From Yersinia entomophaga (GTDB lineage: Bacteria; Pseudomonadota; Gammaproteobacteria; Enterobacterales; Enterobacteriaceae), in the NCBI RefSeq assembly GCF_001656035.1, contig NZ_CP010029.1:4028074-4092073 (forward strand): DNA of 64,000 nt, read 5' to 3'. The translations under genes and the position numbers were made by a program. Under the pieces are notes generated by a model that saw only the letters and a program-made list of their open reading frames with translations, was not told where the DNA came from and made no database searches. Positions 1 to 9,058 of the stretch are shown here, in pieces. How positions within the stretch are numbered: the stretch's first letter is position 1; each line of letters begins with the position of its first letter.

Positions 1-59
1 TTCAATCGCACTTAGATGTTACTCTTTATTCAGTTAAAGCGATGGGAGCTGGCAAGTGA
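1..59 (+). CDS. 3' end of an unknown gene (partial)
   Basis: The frame read from position 3 is open to a TGA at 57-59 and gives 18 residues ending VKAMGAGK. The TGA overlaps the GTG at 56-58 that appears to start the next (broken) lipoprotein gene, an arrangement typical of translationally coupled neighbours. Too little is visible to name the product. It is called only because of this stop/start overlap. Confidence 0.35.
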   Translation, partial: QSHLDVTLYSVKAMGAGK

Positions 60-797
60 AAAAGTCACCGTTTACGCTATTAGTTGCACTTTGTGCCGTT
101 AGCGTATTTTTCTTAATCGGCGGGTGTGAGAAAAGAAACTCCTATTACTTGATGCGATAAAGAATGACACCCGAGTTCAAATATTAAACTGCGATAAATA
201 TTCGGATGAAAACGGTGATGCGCCAGCCACGCAAAAATACAGCGTAGAGAAAAGCTTATTCGGGCAAACTCCCTTGATTTCCGGCAGTGAAATTACCTGC
301 GAATTAGGTAAGGATGTTTCAGAAAAACAGCTGGCACGCGTTATGGCGATCGAGAATGGTGTGATTAACGGCATTGACTATACGCTTTTCCATTCTGATG
401 CCTCAGGGAGCGTTGGGCAGAATAACGCTGAATGGCAGGTGGTGTGTGAAAAAGATGCAATGACAGATGCACAAATTGTGCAGCGTTGTGCAGCGCCGAA
501 AACCACGATTTATATCTTTATAAGAATGACTTGGGTTATTTGGTTTCCGTGGAAAAACCGGCTATAGCAATTCGGGGCCTGATACTCAGGCTCGACGCCG
601 AAAATCCATTGTTCACTAATACTGACCAGTTTGATGCAAAACAGTCGAGGACAATTATTTCTGCTCTGCGTAATGGCACAAAATTAGTTTATCGATTTAA
701 AAAACGCCCAGGTGATATCTCTGAGGATGTTTACGTCAACACCAATAATATTGAGCAAGCGTTGCTGTTGCTGAATAAAGCCTATGCTGCTTTGTGA
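56..797 (+). pseudogene. Lipoprotein pseudogene with two frameshifts
   Basis: A GTG at 56 opens a classic lipoprotein signal peptide: a basic start, a hydrophobic stretch and lipobox LIGGC. This frame stops after about 35 codons near position 160. The rest of the protein continues in a second frame from about 130 to 567 (residues such as LNCDKYSDENGD and GINGIDYTLFHSD), then in a third frame from about 486 to 797, ending KAYAAL. Two indels, near 130-150 and 490-530, therefore break one gene of roughly 245 codons for a secreted lipoprotein. I do not recognise the family. Sequencing error is possible, but two independent shifts beside another decayed gene favour true decay. Confidence 0.6.
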
Positions 798-821
798 CGG
801 GCGAGCTAATCATTTGATTCG

Positions 822-848
822 GGCCGTGTGAATACGCGGCCTTTTTTA
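822..848 (+). terminator. Intrinsic terminator after the lipoprotein pseudogene
   Basis: GGCCGTG pairs with CGCGGCC (one G-T wobble) around a six-base loop and is followed at once by TTTTTT. It is placed 25 bases after the lipoprotein stop, as expected for a Rho-independent terminator reading rightward. Confidence 0.75.
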
Positions 849-865
849 TATGGGGTGTCTGACAT

Positions 866-1241
866 TTATTTACTGAGTGCTAAACGAATTAACGGGTAAG
901 GTCGCCCCTGACTGTCTAATTCAGAGTGGCCGGTGATTTGGAAACCCAAACGCGGATAAAACCTTCTGCCCGCGTATTTTGCGCATTCACGTCGGTCGTT
1001 ATTATTGAATATAGCGCCACGGCGTAATCAATTATTTTACGACCAACGCCGACTCCCCGATATTTCGGATCGATAAATAAAACTTCCAGCTGAAATTAGT
1101 TAAATAGCATAAATCCGATAGACCCATCTTGGTTATCGACCCAAGTAACAAGGGGGCAGCGGGAAGCAGTGTAGCCGCGTTTTGCCGTTGAACGAGAGCT
1201 TCAATCTGGTGCATGACAGGCGCTGCCTTTTCCCACTTCAC
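866..1241 (-). pseudogene. Decayed GNAT-family N-acetyltransferase
   Basis: The reverse strand encodes recognisable GNAT pieces in different frames. One is a central segment, VDNQDGSIGFMLFN, followed by an in-frame stop and then FIDPKYRGVGVGRK. The latter resembles the acetyl-CoA-binding R-G-x-G-x-G/R motif of the family. The C-terminal segment, LGFQITGHSELDSQGRPYP, lies in a shifted frame (one base lost near 955-965) and ends at the stop at 866-868. An upstream frame shift near 1140 separates the N-terminal part. At least one stop and two frame changes make this a pseudogene. The substrate is unknown. Confidence 0.65.
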
Positions 1242-1996
1242 AGTTAACCATTACTGCTCGGTGCGCTCATCATGCTGGAAAATGCGTTAGCCCAGCGATG
1301 CGTATTTTTCTTGAAAGTAGACATCAGGACTTACCCGCGACGCTATGCGCCAATGCCGAACGGCTAGCGGTGGCTGGTTAGGCGAGTTTATTTTTTGTTA
1401 TTTTATGAGCGGCTTTAGCGTTATTTCCCCGAATCCATACATTATACATTCTTCTGAATTCAGGCCGCTTCCCGCTAAATTATCTTTTGTGAGCGAAGGT
1501 GAGTCTGAATCAGGTCGCCCCGCGTTAAGAATTCTACTATTTTCTCTTTTTATTGATGAAATTCCTATAGTTTTTCTATGAAAATCAGCATTTCGTATTT
1601 CAGACTCGTTGCAGGTTAATGTGCGGTATCAGCCATTTCTTTACTTATCCCAATAATTTTGTACGGATTTTTCGCAATTCCTTTCGTAGCTGCTATTTTA
1701 TTTTTTATAAATCAATAAATTAAACTTATTTCGCAAAGCTAAAAAATGATGGTTTTGGGAGGTTCATCACAATGCGAACCCGAAGAAGTGTGAAGAATGT
1801 CAATCTGAAAGGTCAATGAGAGACGATTACCCCAAATAGTGGATTACTGCCTTATCTGGCAACTCCGTATACTTTCGACAACCAGAGACAATGGATGTGG
1901 GCTAAGGCTCGCGATGACGTACAGATAAAGGGAATTTTACCATTGCAACTGGCATATCAATAACTTGTGTCTTTTGAACATCAAAAGGTGTTGGGT
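1242..1996. other. Gene-poor stretch upstream of the chb operon
   Basis: About 750 bases carry no convincing gene. The left part may hold further scraps of decayed coding DNA. A GGGAGG Shine-Dalgarno-like sequence at 1758-1763 precedes an ATG at 1772 that opens a 15-codon, arginine/lysine-rich frame ending at 1819. The rest should contain the chb promoter, but I see no clear CRP site or strong -35/-10 pair. Confidence 0.5.
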
Positions 1997-2314
1997 ATGG
2001 AAAAGAAAAAAATTTATCTGTTTTGTTCTGCCGGTATGTCCACCTCGCTGCTGGTATCCAAAATGAAGGCGCAAGCGGAGAAGTATGAAGTTCCGGTGGT
2101 GATTAACGCCTATCCGGAAGCGCTGGCATCAGAAAAAGGCCCAGAGGCCGATGTGATCTTGTTAGGGCCACAAATCAGCTACATGTTGGGTGAAATCGAA
2201 AAAATGTTCCCGCACAAACCCGTTGAAGTTATCGACGCGCAGCTCTACGGCAAAGTCGATGGTTTAGGGGTATTAAAAGCTGCCGTGGCCGCTATAAAAA
2301 AAGCAAAACAATAA
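1997..2314 (+). CDS. chbB: PTS EIIB, chitobiose/cellobiose-specific (ChbB-like)
   Basis: A cytoplasmic phosphocarrier of the lactose/chitobiose PTS family. It takes phosphate from EIIA and passes it to sugar entering through EIIC. The 105-residue product closely matches E. coli ChbB as I recall it. The P-loop motif CSAGMSTS near residue 10 contains the phosphorylated cysteine, and [15 protein letters not shown] lies near the end. The ATG at 1997 is preferred over an upstream TTG at 1967 because it matches the family start ([10 protein letters not shown]) and has AAAGG about 8 bases upstream. First gene of a six-gene operon, 12 bases before chbC. Confidence 0.93.
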   Translation: MEKKKIYLFCSAGMSTSLLVSKMKAQAEKYEVPVVINAYPEALASEKGPEADVILLGPQISYMLGEIEKMFPHKPVEVIDAQLYGKVDGLGVLKAAVAAIKKAKQ

Positions 2315-2326
2315 TAGGGGATTGTC

Positions 2327-3688
2327 GTGAGCCAATTTATTGCTTCTCTGGAAAAAGTCATCTTACCCTTTGCCGTTAGAATAGGCAGACAACAGCATAT
2401 CAACGCCATCAAGAATGGGTTTATCAGGCTGATGCCGTTAACCCTGACCGGGGCGATGTTTGTTCTGATCAACAACGTATTCTTAAGTTTCGGCGACGGC
2501 TCGTTCTTCTACTCAATGGGGGTGCGTTTAGACGCCGATACCATAACCATGCTGAATGGTTGGAAAGGCATTGGCGGTAACGTTTATAACGGTACCCTTG
2601 GTATCATGTCGTTAATGACGCCGTTCTTTATCAGTATGGCGCTGGCCGAAGAGAAAAAGGTCGATCCTCTGGCCGCTGCGCTGCTGGCGGTTGCAGCCTT
2701 TATGACCGTTACGCCGTACAGCGTGGGTGAAGCCTATGCCGTTGGCGCAAACTGGCTGGGCGGTGCCAATATCATTTCCGGTATTATTATCGGGCTGGTG
2801 GTAGCTGAACTCTTTACCTTTATCATTCGTCGTAACTGGGTTATCAGCCTGCCAGACAGCGTGCCTACCTCGGTTTCGCGCTCATTCTCTGCAGTTATTC
2901 CTGGTTTTATCATCCTGTCTATCATGGGTGTGATTGCATATTTCCTCGCCCAATATGGCACCAACTTCCATCAGGTGATTATCGATAGTATCTCGGCGCC
3001 GCTGTCTAAAATGGGCAATGTAGTCGGCTGGGTGTACGTCATGTTCTCCTCCCTGCTGTGGTTCTTCGGGGTGCACGGCGCCATGGCGCTGTCCGCGCTG
3101 GAAAGCGGCATTATGATGCCGTTCGCACTGGAAAACGTTGCAACCTATACCCAATACGGTTCGGTAGATGCCGCGCTGGCTGCGGGTAAAGAGTTCCATA
3201 TGTGGGCCAAACCTTTCGTCGATTCCTACATTTTCCTCGGCGGAACCGGTGCGACTCTGGGTCTGATTATTGCCATTTTTATTGCTTCCCGTCGTGAAGA
3301 TTACCGCCAGGTTGCGAAACTGGCAGCTCCAGCAAGTATTTTCCAGATCAATGAACCAATCTTGTTCGGTCTGCCGGTCATTATGAACCCACTGCTGTTT
3401 ATCCCGTTCATCATGATTCAGCCGATATTGGCGATTATTACTTCCGTGGCTTATTACAGCGGTTTTATCCCGCCAATCACCAACATTGCGCCATGGACAA
3501 TGCCTGCCGGTTTAGGTGCCTTCTTCAATACCAACGGCAGCATTGCGGCGTTACTGCTCAGTTTGTTTAACCTGGGGGTAGCGACATTGGTTTATCTGCC
3601 GTTCGTGATTATTGCTAACAAGGCGCAGGGCGAGATTGACCGTGAAGTTGAAAGCGAAGAAGAAATCGCAAACAGCCTGAAATTCTAA
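2327..3688 (+). CDS. chbC: PTS EIIC permease, chitobiose/cellobiose-specific (ChbC-like)
   Basis: An inner-membrane sugar channel of the lactose/cellobiose EIIC family. It moves N,N'-diacetylchitobiose or a beta-glucoside across the membrane while EIIB phosphorylates it. The 453 residues, the family length, hold about ten hydrophobic segments. They also carry the conserved region around residues 340-355 ([17 protein letters not shown]) that contains the substrate-binding asparagine and glutamate. GTG start with AGGGG seven bases upstream. It sits between chbB and the phospho-beta-glucosidase gene. Confidence 0.93.
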   Translation: MSQFIASLEKVILPFAVRIGRQQHINAIKNGFIRLMPLTLTGAMFVLINNVFLSFGDGSFFYSMGVRLDADTITMLNGWKGIGGNVYNGTLGIMSLMTPFFISMALAEEKKVDPLAAALLAVAAFMTVTPYSVGEAYAVGANWLGGANIISGIIIGLVVAELFTFIIRRNWVISLPDSVPTSVSRSFSAVIPGFIILSIMGVIAYFLAQYGTNFHQVIIDSISAPLSKMGNVVGWVYVMFSSLLWFFGVHGAMALSALESGIMMPFALENVATYTQYGSVDAALAAGKEFHMWAKPFVDSYIFLGGTGATLGLIIAIFIASRREDYRQVAKLAAPASIFQINEPILFGLPVIMNPLLFIPFIMIQPILAIITSVAYYSGFIPPITNIAPWTMPAGLGAFFNTNGSIAALLLSLFNLGVATLVYLPFVIIANKAQGEIDREVESEEEIANSLKF

Positions 3689-3745
3689 TAATTACACTTT
3701 GTTTGAGCTGCACTCTGTTTATGACGTAAAGGTTTGGGAGCTGGA

Positions 3746-5131
3746 ATGAAATATCAATTTTCCGATGATTTTTGGTGGGGAAGTGCCACCTCGGCAACGC
3801 AGTCCGAAGGGGCGGCGTTACGGGAGGGTAAAAGCAAGAATATCTTCGATTACTGGTATGAGATTTCCCCGGAGCGTTTTCATGACTTAGTTGGTCCAGA
3901 AAATACTTCGACATTTTACGATAACTATAAGCAGGATATTTTGTTGTTAAAGGCGCTGGGGCATAACACGTTCAGAACGTCTATTTCCTGGTCCCGATTG
4001 ATCCCCGACGGTGACGGCGAGCTGAATCCTCAGGCCGTCGCCTTTTATAACGGGGTGATAGATACTTTACTGGCAAACGGCATTAAGCCTTTTATTAACC
4101 TCTACCACTTTGACATGCCGTTATGCCTGCAAGAGCGAGGGGGGTGGGAAAACCGAGTCGTAGTGGAGGCTTATGCCCGTTATGCCGAAGCCTGTTTTAA
4201 GTTGTTTGGCGATAGAGTTAAACACTGGTTTACCTTCAATGAGCCTATTGTGCCGGTTGAAGCCGGTTATCTGAATGACTTGCATTACCCTTGCGTGGTG
4301 GATTTTAAGCGAGCGGTGACGGTGGCTTACCATAGCGTATTGGCTCATGCCAAAGCGGTGGGGCGCTACCGCAGCGCGGAGCAAAACGGGACAATTGGCA
4401 TCATTTTGAATCTGAGCCCGACTTATCCGCGTTCAGATAGCGCCGAAGATCGTGCGGCGGCGTATCATGCCGATCTGTTGCTTAATCGCAGTTTCCTCGA
4501 TCCAGTAACGAAAGGCGCTTATCCTGCTGATTTGGTGGAATTATTACGCCAGCATGATTTATTGCCTCGCACTGAGCCGGAAGACGCTCAGCTGATTGCC
4601 TGTGGAACGGTGGATGTGCTTGGGGTGAATTATTACCAGCCGAGGCGTATCCAGGCTAAAGACGTTCCGGTTTCTGCCGGGCAGGTAAAAACCCCAGAAG
4701 ATTTATTTAGTTTTTATGCGATGCCGGGTCGTAAGATTAATCCCCATCGCGGCTGGGAAATTTATGAAAAAGGGCTGTATGACATTCTGAAAGACCTACA
4801 GGAAAATTACGGCAATATTCCCTGCTATATTTCAGAGAATGGAATGGGCGTGGAGGGCGAGGAGCAGTTTATGGACTCGACCGGAATGATTAATGATGAC
4901 TACCGAATTGATTTTATTCGCGAACATTTAACCTGGCTGCATAAAGCTCTACAGGAAGGTAGCAATTGTAAAGGCTACCATTTGTGGACCTTTATCGACT
5001 GTTGGTCGTGGCTTAATGCCTATAAGAATCGTTATGGATTGGTTCGGCTGAATAGGGCAGACCAAACCCGTGAACTGAAAAAAAGTGGTTATTGGTTTGC
5101 AAATGTCGCAAGGCAAAACGGCTTTAACTGA
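3746..5131 (+). CDS. GH1 6-phospho-beta-glucosidase
   Basis: A cytoplasmic glycoside hydrolase family 1 enzyme predicted to split the phosphorylated disaccharide delivered by ChbBCA. FWWGSATSATQSEG near the N-terminus is the family opening. TFNEP (about residue 162) supplies the acid/base glutamate, and ISENG (about 365) the nucleophile. 461 residues is usual for BglA/AscB-type enzymes. The ATG at 3746 has GGGAG six bases upstream and starts MKYQFSDDFWWG; an upstream TTG at 3734 is less likely. E. coli chb operons carry the unrelated NAD-dependent GH4 enzyme ChbF instead, so the substrate may be cellobiose-like as well as chitobiose. Confidence 0.9.
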   Translation: MKYQFSDDFWWGSATSATQSEGAALREGKSKNIFDYWYEISPERFHDLVGPENTSTFYDNYKQDILLLKALGHNTFRTSISWSRLIPDGDGELNPQAVAFYNGVIDTLLANGIKPFINLYHFDMPLCLQERGGWENRVVVEAYARYAEACFKLFGDRVKHWFTFNEPIVPVEAGYLNDLHYPCVVDFKRAVTVAYHSVLAHAKAVGRYRSAEQNGTIGIILNLSPTYPRSDSAEDRAAAYHADLLLNRSFLDPVTKGAYPADLVELLRQHDLLPRTEPEDAQLIACGTVDVLGVNYYQPRRIQAKDVPVSAGQVKTPEDLFSFYAMPGRKINPHRGWEIYEKGLYDILKDLQENYGNIPCYISENGMGVEGEEQFMDSTGMINDDYRIDFIREHLTWLHKALQEGSNCKGYHLWTFIDCWSWLNAYKNRYGLVRLNRADQTRELKKSGYWFANVARQNGFN

Positions 5132-5143
5132 CGGAGTAATATC

Positions 5144-5491
5144 ATGTTTGATTTAGATTCTATCGTTGATAATGAAGAAACCAGCAGTGAGTTGGAAGAC
5201 GTCGTTATGGGGCTGATTATCAACGCGGGTCAGGCGCGCAGCCTGGCTTACAAAGCGTTAAAGCTGGCTAAAACCGGTGACTTTGCTCAGGCTGAAGAAA
5301 TGATGGCTCAGTCCCGATTGGCACTTAATGAGGCGCATTTGGTGCAGACCCAACTGATTGAAGCAGATCAGGGCGAAGGGAAAACCAAAGTCACGCTCGT
5401 ACTGGTTCACGCTCAGGATCATTTAATGAATGCTATGCTGGCCAGAGAGTTAATTGCCGAATTGATCGAATTACACCAACGAGTTGGTTGA
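5144..5491 (+). CDS. chbA: PTS EIIA, chitobiose/cellobiose-specific (ChbA-like)
   Basis: A small helical phosphocarrier of the lactose/chitobiose EIIA family that moves phosphate from HPr to EIIB. 115 residues, with the family signature [16 protein letters not shown] and the C-terminal [11 protein letters not shown], which contains the phosphorylated histidine near residue 89. It agrees with E. coli ChbA over most of its length. The gene lies 12 bases after the GH1 gene. Confidence 0.93.
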   Translation: MFDLDSIVDNEETSSELEDVVMGLIINAGQARSLAYKALKLAKTGDFAQAEEMMAQSRLALNEAHLVQTQLIEADQGEGKTKVTLVLVHAQDHLMNAMLARELIAELIELHQRVG

Positions 5492-5543
5492 TGTTGATGT
5501 TGGCACTTTGTCCGTTTTGAATATTAAAATGACGGTGAATAAA

Positions 5544-6374
5544 ATGGATATAAGATTAGTACGTGAAAAAGATCTTTTTAACGACAAGGAATTCCATCTA
5601 TTTATTTACAATAAAACGGAAAGTGCCACAGGTTTACATCGGCATGATTATTATGAATATACGCTGATATTGACGGGAATGTGTTATCAGGAAATTAACG
5701 GTAAACGGGTGTTTTTAGAGCGCGGAGACGTGGTTTTTATCCCCGTAGGGTCTCACCATCAAAGTTTTTATGAGTTTGGCGTGACTCGCATTCTCAACGT
5801 TGGTATCAGCAAAGCGTTTTTCGAGCAGCATTATAAACATATTTTATCCCGCAGTTTTGTGGCTTCTCAGGCCTATCGTATTAAAGGCGATTTTCTTTCC
5901 TATATCGAATCAGCGATTTCTGCGGCTCACGTACAGGAAGATGAAATAACGGAGTTGTTGGAATTACTGACATTCTATGTCACAAACCGCATTAGCCATT
6001 ATAAAGAGACCGCTCCCAGCGATGATATTCCCCAGTGGCTAAAAAATACCGTTGATAAGATGCATGATAATTCGCAGTTTGGGGAAAGGGCGCTGATCAA
6101 TATGGTCGAACTTTCTGGCAAAACTCAGGAATATCTCACTCGCGCGACCCGACGTTATTACCAAAAAACGCCCATGCAAATTATCAATGAAATTAGAATC
6201 AATTTTGCCAAAACCCAGCTTGAAGTGACTAATGACTTGGTTTCCGATATCGCTTTTGAAGCGGGTTACAGCGACACCACATTATTTATCAAAAACTTCA
6301 AGAAGCTCACCTCTTTTACGCCGGGTAACTATCGTAAGAAATTCTATGGCGTTGCTGAGAGTTTATCCCACTAA
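5544..6374 (+). CDS. chbR: AraC-family regulator of the chb operon (ChbR-like)
   Basis: A dual activator/repressor of chitobiose genes in E. coli, here inside the same operon. The N-terminal cupin half ([42 protein letters not shown]) and the C-terminal AraC double helix-turn-helix ([35 protein letters not shown]) match E. coli ChbR clearly. I choose the ATG at 5544 ([12 protein letters not shown]) because it has a GGTG a few bases upstream and gives the family length (276 residues). An ATG at 5529 and a TTG at 5484 are also in frame. In E. coli ChbR activation needs the deacetylated sugar made by ChbG, the next gene. Confidence 0.88.
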   Translation: MDIRLVREKDLFNDKEFHLFIYNKTESATGLHRHDYYEYTLILTGMCYQEINGKRVFLERGDVVFIPVGSHHQSFYEFGVTRILNVGISKAFFEQHYKHILSRSFVASQAYRIKGDFLSYIESAISAAHVQEDEITELLELLTFYVTNRISHYKETAPSDDIPQWLKNTVDKMHDNSQFGERALINMVELSGKTQEYLTRATRRYYQKTPMQIINEIRINFAKTQLEVTNDLVSDIAFEAGYSDTTLFIKNFKKLTSFTPGNYRKKFYGVAESLSH

Positions 6375-6422
6375 TTTTTGGCTGACGCTGGCGACAGCGG
6401 GCTACGCAGAAAGGTATTACTC

Positions 6423-7184
6423 ATGGGGAAGTTACTTATTATTAATGCTGATGATTTCGGGCTAAGCAAAGGGCAGAGCTACGGTATTATCGAAGCTTTT
6501 CGCCACGGAGTCGTTTCTTCTACCACGGCAATGGTGAACGGCACAGCAATTGATCACGCTGCGGAATTGAGTCGGGAAAATCCTGATTTACCGGTGGGGT
6601 TACATTTTGTCCTCACTTACGGCCGCCCACTCACTGAGATGCCTTCTTTAGTTGATGCCAAGGGCGAACTGAATAAATCTCTGTGGCAGCACGCGGAGGC
6701 CGGCACGTTGAATCTGGATGAAATTGCCGGAGAGCTAGTTAGCCAATTTGATAAGTTCGTTGCTCTATTTGGCCGCCCGCCAAGCCATATCGACAGCCAT
6801 CATCACGTTCATATGTTGCCGCAGATTTATCCACGGGTTGCCGCTTTTGCCCGCGAGCGAAATCTATCGCTGCGTATTGACCGTCATTATGCGCAGCAGC
6901 AAAAAATCGCGTTGGGTGATTCTCGCAGCAGCCAGTGGTTTGAGGACGGTTTCTATGGTGAGGAAATATCGGAACAGCTATTTTTACAATTGTTGGATAA
7001 AGCCAATGAGAGAGGCGTGAATTCCGTTGAGTTTATGTGTCATCCGGCCTTTATAGATAAAATCCTAATGACCAGTAGCTATTGTTATCCGCGTTTAACT
7101 GAATTAGAAGTATTAACCTCTCCCACACTAAAACAAGCCATTGCGCAGCGCGGTTACCGATTAGGTTCTTTTCAGGATTGCTAA
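6423..7184 (+). CDS. chbG: Chito-oligosaccharide mono-deacetylase (ChbG/YdjC family)
   Basis: A metal-dependent cytoplasmic deacetylase that removes one acetyl group from chitobiose-6-phosphate, making the inducer sensed by ChbR in E. coli. [18 protein letters not shown] at the N-terminus contains the catalytic/metal aspartates. [13 protein letters not shown] near residue 125 supplies metal histidines, and [10 protein letters not shown] near 215 the final histidine. 253 residues is the family length. The ATG at 6423 has AGAAAGG nine bases upstream and matches the E. coli start; an upstream in-frame start at 6378 is unlikely. Its presence argues that the operon handles chitin sugars, not only cellobiose. 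Confidence 0.92.
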   Translation: MGKLLIINADDFGLSKGQSYGIIEAFRHGVVSSTTAMVNGTAIDHAAELSRENPDLPVGLHFVLTYGRPLTEMPSLVDAKGELNKSLWQHAEAGTLNLDEIAGELVSQFDKFVALFGRPPSHIDSHHHVHMLPQIYPRVAAFARERNLSLRIDRHYAQQQKIALGDSRSSQWFEDGFYGEEISEQLFLQLLDKANERGVNSVEFMCHPAFIDKILMTSSYCYPRLTELEVLTSPTLKQAIAQRGYRLGSFQDC

Positions 7185-7217
7185 CGTTCGCCTATTTATC
7201 TGATAAACATCCTAGTA

Positions 7218-7240
7218 AAACGGCCCAACCAGGGCCGTTT
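7218..7240. terminator. Bidirectional hairpin between chbG and the small secreted protein
   Basis: AAACGGCCC pairs perfectly with GGGCCGTTT around AACCA. It lies 33 bases after chbG and 62 bases past the end of the convergent gene. On the minus strand it is followed by TTTTA and on the plus strand only by a short T run, so it can serve both convergent units. Confidence 0.7.
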
Positions 7241-7302
7241 AGTTGAGAATAAATAACTCTCAAAGGCTTCCTGGTACTTCAGATGTTCTTATTCATTATG
7301 CT

Positions 7303-7554
7303 TCAGCTGCGACTCACTTTATTGAGTAATTTATGGCAACCGCTTTTTTCCATTTTAATGATATGGGTAGCATCGGTGGTGGCATCTTCATAGCTTTTAC
7401 GTAATTCCTCCAGATCACAGCCACTCGGATGATTGCCATTGCTGGAAGAAACTTGAAAGGGAAGTATATTCTGGTTGCTTAACATGGTTGCTCCCGTGTT
7501 GACACTCAGGACGCACAGCAGAGGCAATATGATGAATTTTGAATTTCTCAACAT
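7303..7554 (-). CDS. Small secreted protein of unknown function
   Basis: 83 residues. A basic/hydrophobic leader (residues 1-23, ending near TGATM) looks like a Sec signal peptide. The mature part is short and polar, with two cysteines (about residues 46 and 73) that could form one disulfide in the periplasm. A GGGAAG sequence lies just upstream of the ATG. No family recognised. It lies between the chb operon (convergent) and the regulator/adhesin pair, on the same strand as the regulator. Confidence 0.6.
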   Translation of the reverse strand: MLRNSKFIILPLLCVLSVNTGATMLSNQNILPFQVSSSNGNHPSGCDLEELRKSYEDATTDATHIIKMEKSGCHKLLNKVSRS

Positions 7555-7875
7555 TGATCTTCCCTACGGAGTTTCTTAATCATGGGTCTCAGACCATACT
7601 CTCTGAAGATTGTATTAGTGAGAGTAAAGGTAAATATGATTAAGCTGAGGGTAATAAATTATAGATTTTTCCTCTGAAACGGCTTAATTATTGACAATAT
7701 AAGATATAGTCAAGTGCGTGACTTTCTCCGCGGGCACAGATACATGCTCTAGCGCTAAAAGCATTGTGCTATAAAGTATCCGATGCCAGATAATAGGAAT
7801 ATTTCTATGGCAAATAGCAGAATCATCAGGATATTGATGTTCGCCGTAGCCATTTTGAATCGTTCAAAAAAAATA

Positions 7876-8766
7876 CTATACATGGTGATGAATCTTTAAA
7901 TTGGAAACGCTATTAATCTTGCTAAGCATAAGCTTATCCTGATAGACGCAGCGTCTATCGCTACCGATTTCAGACGTGATATTTCCTTCGGCATAAACTT
8001 GTTTCAGCAACGCTGGGTAGGCCGTAATCAGCCGCGATGTATTTAACATGGCTGAAAGTCTGGACGATAGCTCTCTGGCGATATTGATTGCCGGATGAAC
8101 TGCTTCTGAATTTTGCTGCGTGAGTTCCGCTAATCCTCCGCGTAAAAACCAGTAGTGAAGTTCGGTGCTATTACGAAATTTAAGCTTAGCCATTGCCGTA
8201 CGTTTATGATTGCTCACGGTTTTAACACTAATACGTAACATATTGGCTATACTGCAATTTGTCATGCCCAGCGCTAATGACTCTAAGACTTCGCGCTCGC
8301 GGCGGGTCAATGCTTCCGTAATGGGTTTAATGCCGATAAGAGCATTCCGGGACTGTATTGAGGAAAACATTGGCTTTATCAAATTCACTAATTTATCAAC
8401 TGATAAATTACGTGAAATGACTCTAATATTTTCCTGATTGATAGTGAGTGAGTGATGATTAACGCTATCCGGATTTTGGATCAAAAAGAACCGAGTGTTA
8501 GAGGTCTCCGGGTTAGCGGCAATCTCCGATAATAATCCTGACTCTGATAGTGAACTTCCACAAAAAATGATGTTGGCACGATAACGGTAGTAAATGTCGT
8601 TAGTAAAAAATACACGTATATTTAATCGGGAGAAAAAAACAATAAGCACCTGACGTAAACCTTCCGCATAGTACTTATCTTTCTCGATAATCAATATTGT
8701 CAGGGAGTTATTCCCAGAAAATCGATTGTTTCTCGTGGCGTGATTATTAATGACGCTGGATTCCAT
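7876..8766 (-). CDS. LuxR/GerE-type transcription regulator with degenerate receiver
   Basis: 296 residues. Residues about 22-130 resemble a response-regulator receiver (LTILIIEKDKYYAEGLRQ). Where the phospho-accepting aspartate should follow the third strand, the sequence reads ANIIFCGSS, so ordinary phosphorylation is unlikely. Residues about 150-210 are a GerE helix-turn-helix (LTRREREVLESLALGM, RISVKTVSNHKRTAMAKL), similar in style to RcsA/RcsB. About 80 further residues follow the HTH, which is unusual because GerE domains normally end the protein. Divergent from the giant adhesin gene with a 292-base shared upstream region, so it may control it (inference). Confidence 0.75.
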   Translation of the reverse strand: MESSVINNHATRNNRFSGNNSLTILIIEKDKYYAEGLRQVLIVFFSRLNIRVFFTNDIYYRYRANIIFCGSSLSESGLLSEIAANPETSNTRFFLIQNPDSVNHHSLTINQENIRVISRNLSVDKLVNLIKPMFSSIQSRNALIGIKPITEALTRREREVLESLALGMTNCSIANMLRISVKTVSNHKRTAMAKLKFRNSTELHYWFLRGGLAELTQQNSEAVHPAINIARELSSRLSAMLNTSRLITAYPALLKQVYAEGNITSEIGSDRRCVYQDKLMLSKINSVSNLKIHHHV

Positions 8767-9058
8767 GCGTAGTCTATCCTATGTGGCAATAATATTTATT
8801 ATTATTTTTCTGAAGGTTGTATTTATTTTATTTTCTGCTGTAAAACAAAAATATCAAATATCGCTCAAATAAGTTTAATTTTTCAATCGTCAGTCATCAT
8901 ATTTCAATTATGTTCTCATTTCTTTTCAATCATTATTGATCTCTCGAGTGCGGCTATTATGAGCTGTCATGGGTTTTATTATAAATCTTCATTTTTCATA
9001 GGGAAAAGCAAGAAACCTTTTATAAATCCTTAAGTTATTTAGGAAAGTCCACTCGAAT
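8767..9058. promoter_or_regulatory. Divergent intergenic region between LuxR-type regulator and adhesin
   Basis: 292 very AT-rich bases separate the start of the leftward regulator gene from the start of the rightward adhesin gene, so promoters for both should lie here. No single -35/-10 pair is good enough to name. The base composition is what H-NS-type silencers favour (inference). Confidence 0.5.

Noticed and set aside
1345..1581. 78-codon rightward frame in the gene-poor region
   Set aside because: No ribosome-binding site and no coding character; it lies among decayed sequence.
7807..7899. 30-codon rightward frame (MANSRIIRIL onward) with a GGAA upstream
   Set aside because: It overlaps the end of the LuxR-type gene on the other strand and has no clear function or conserved pattern; too weak to annotate.
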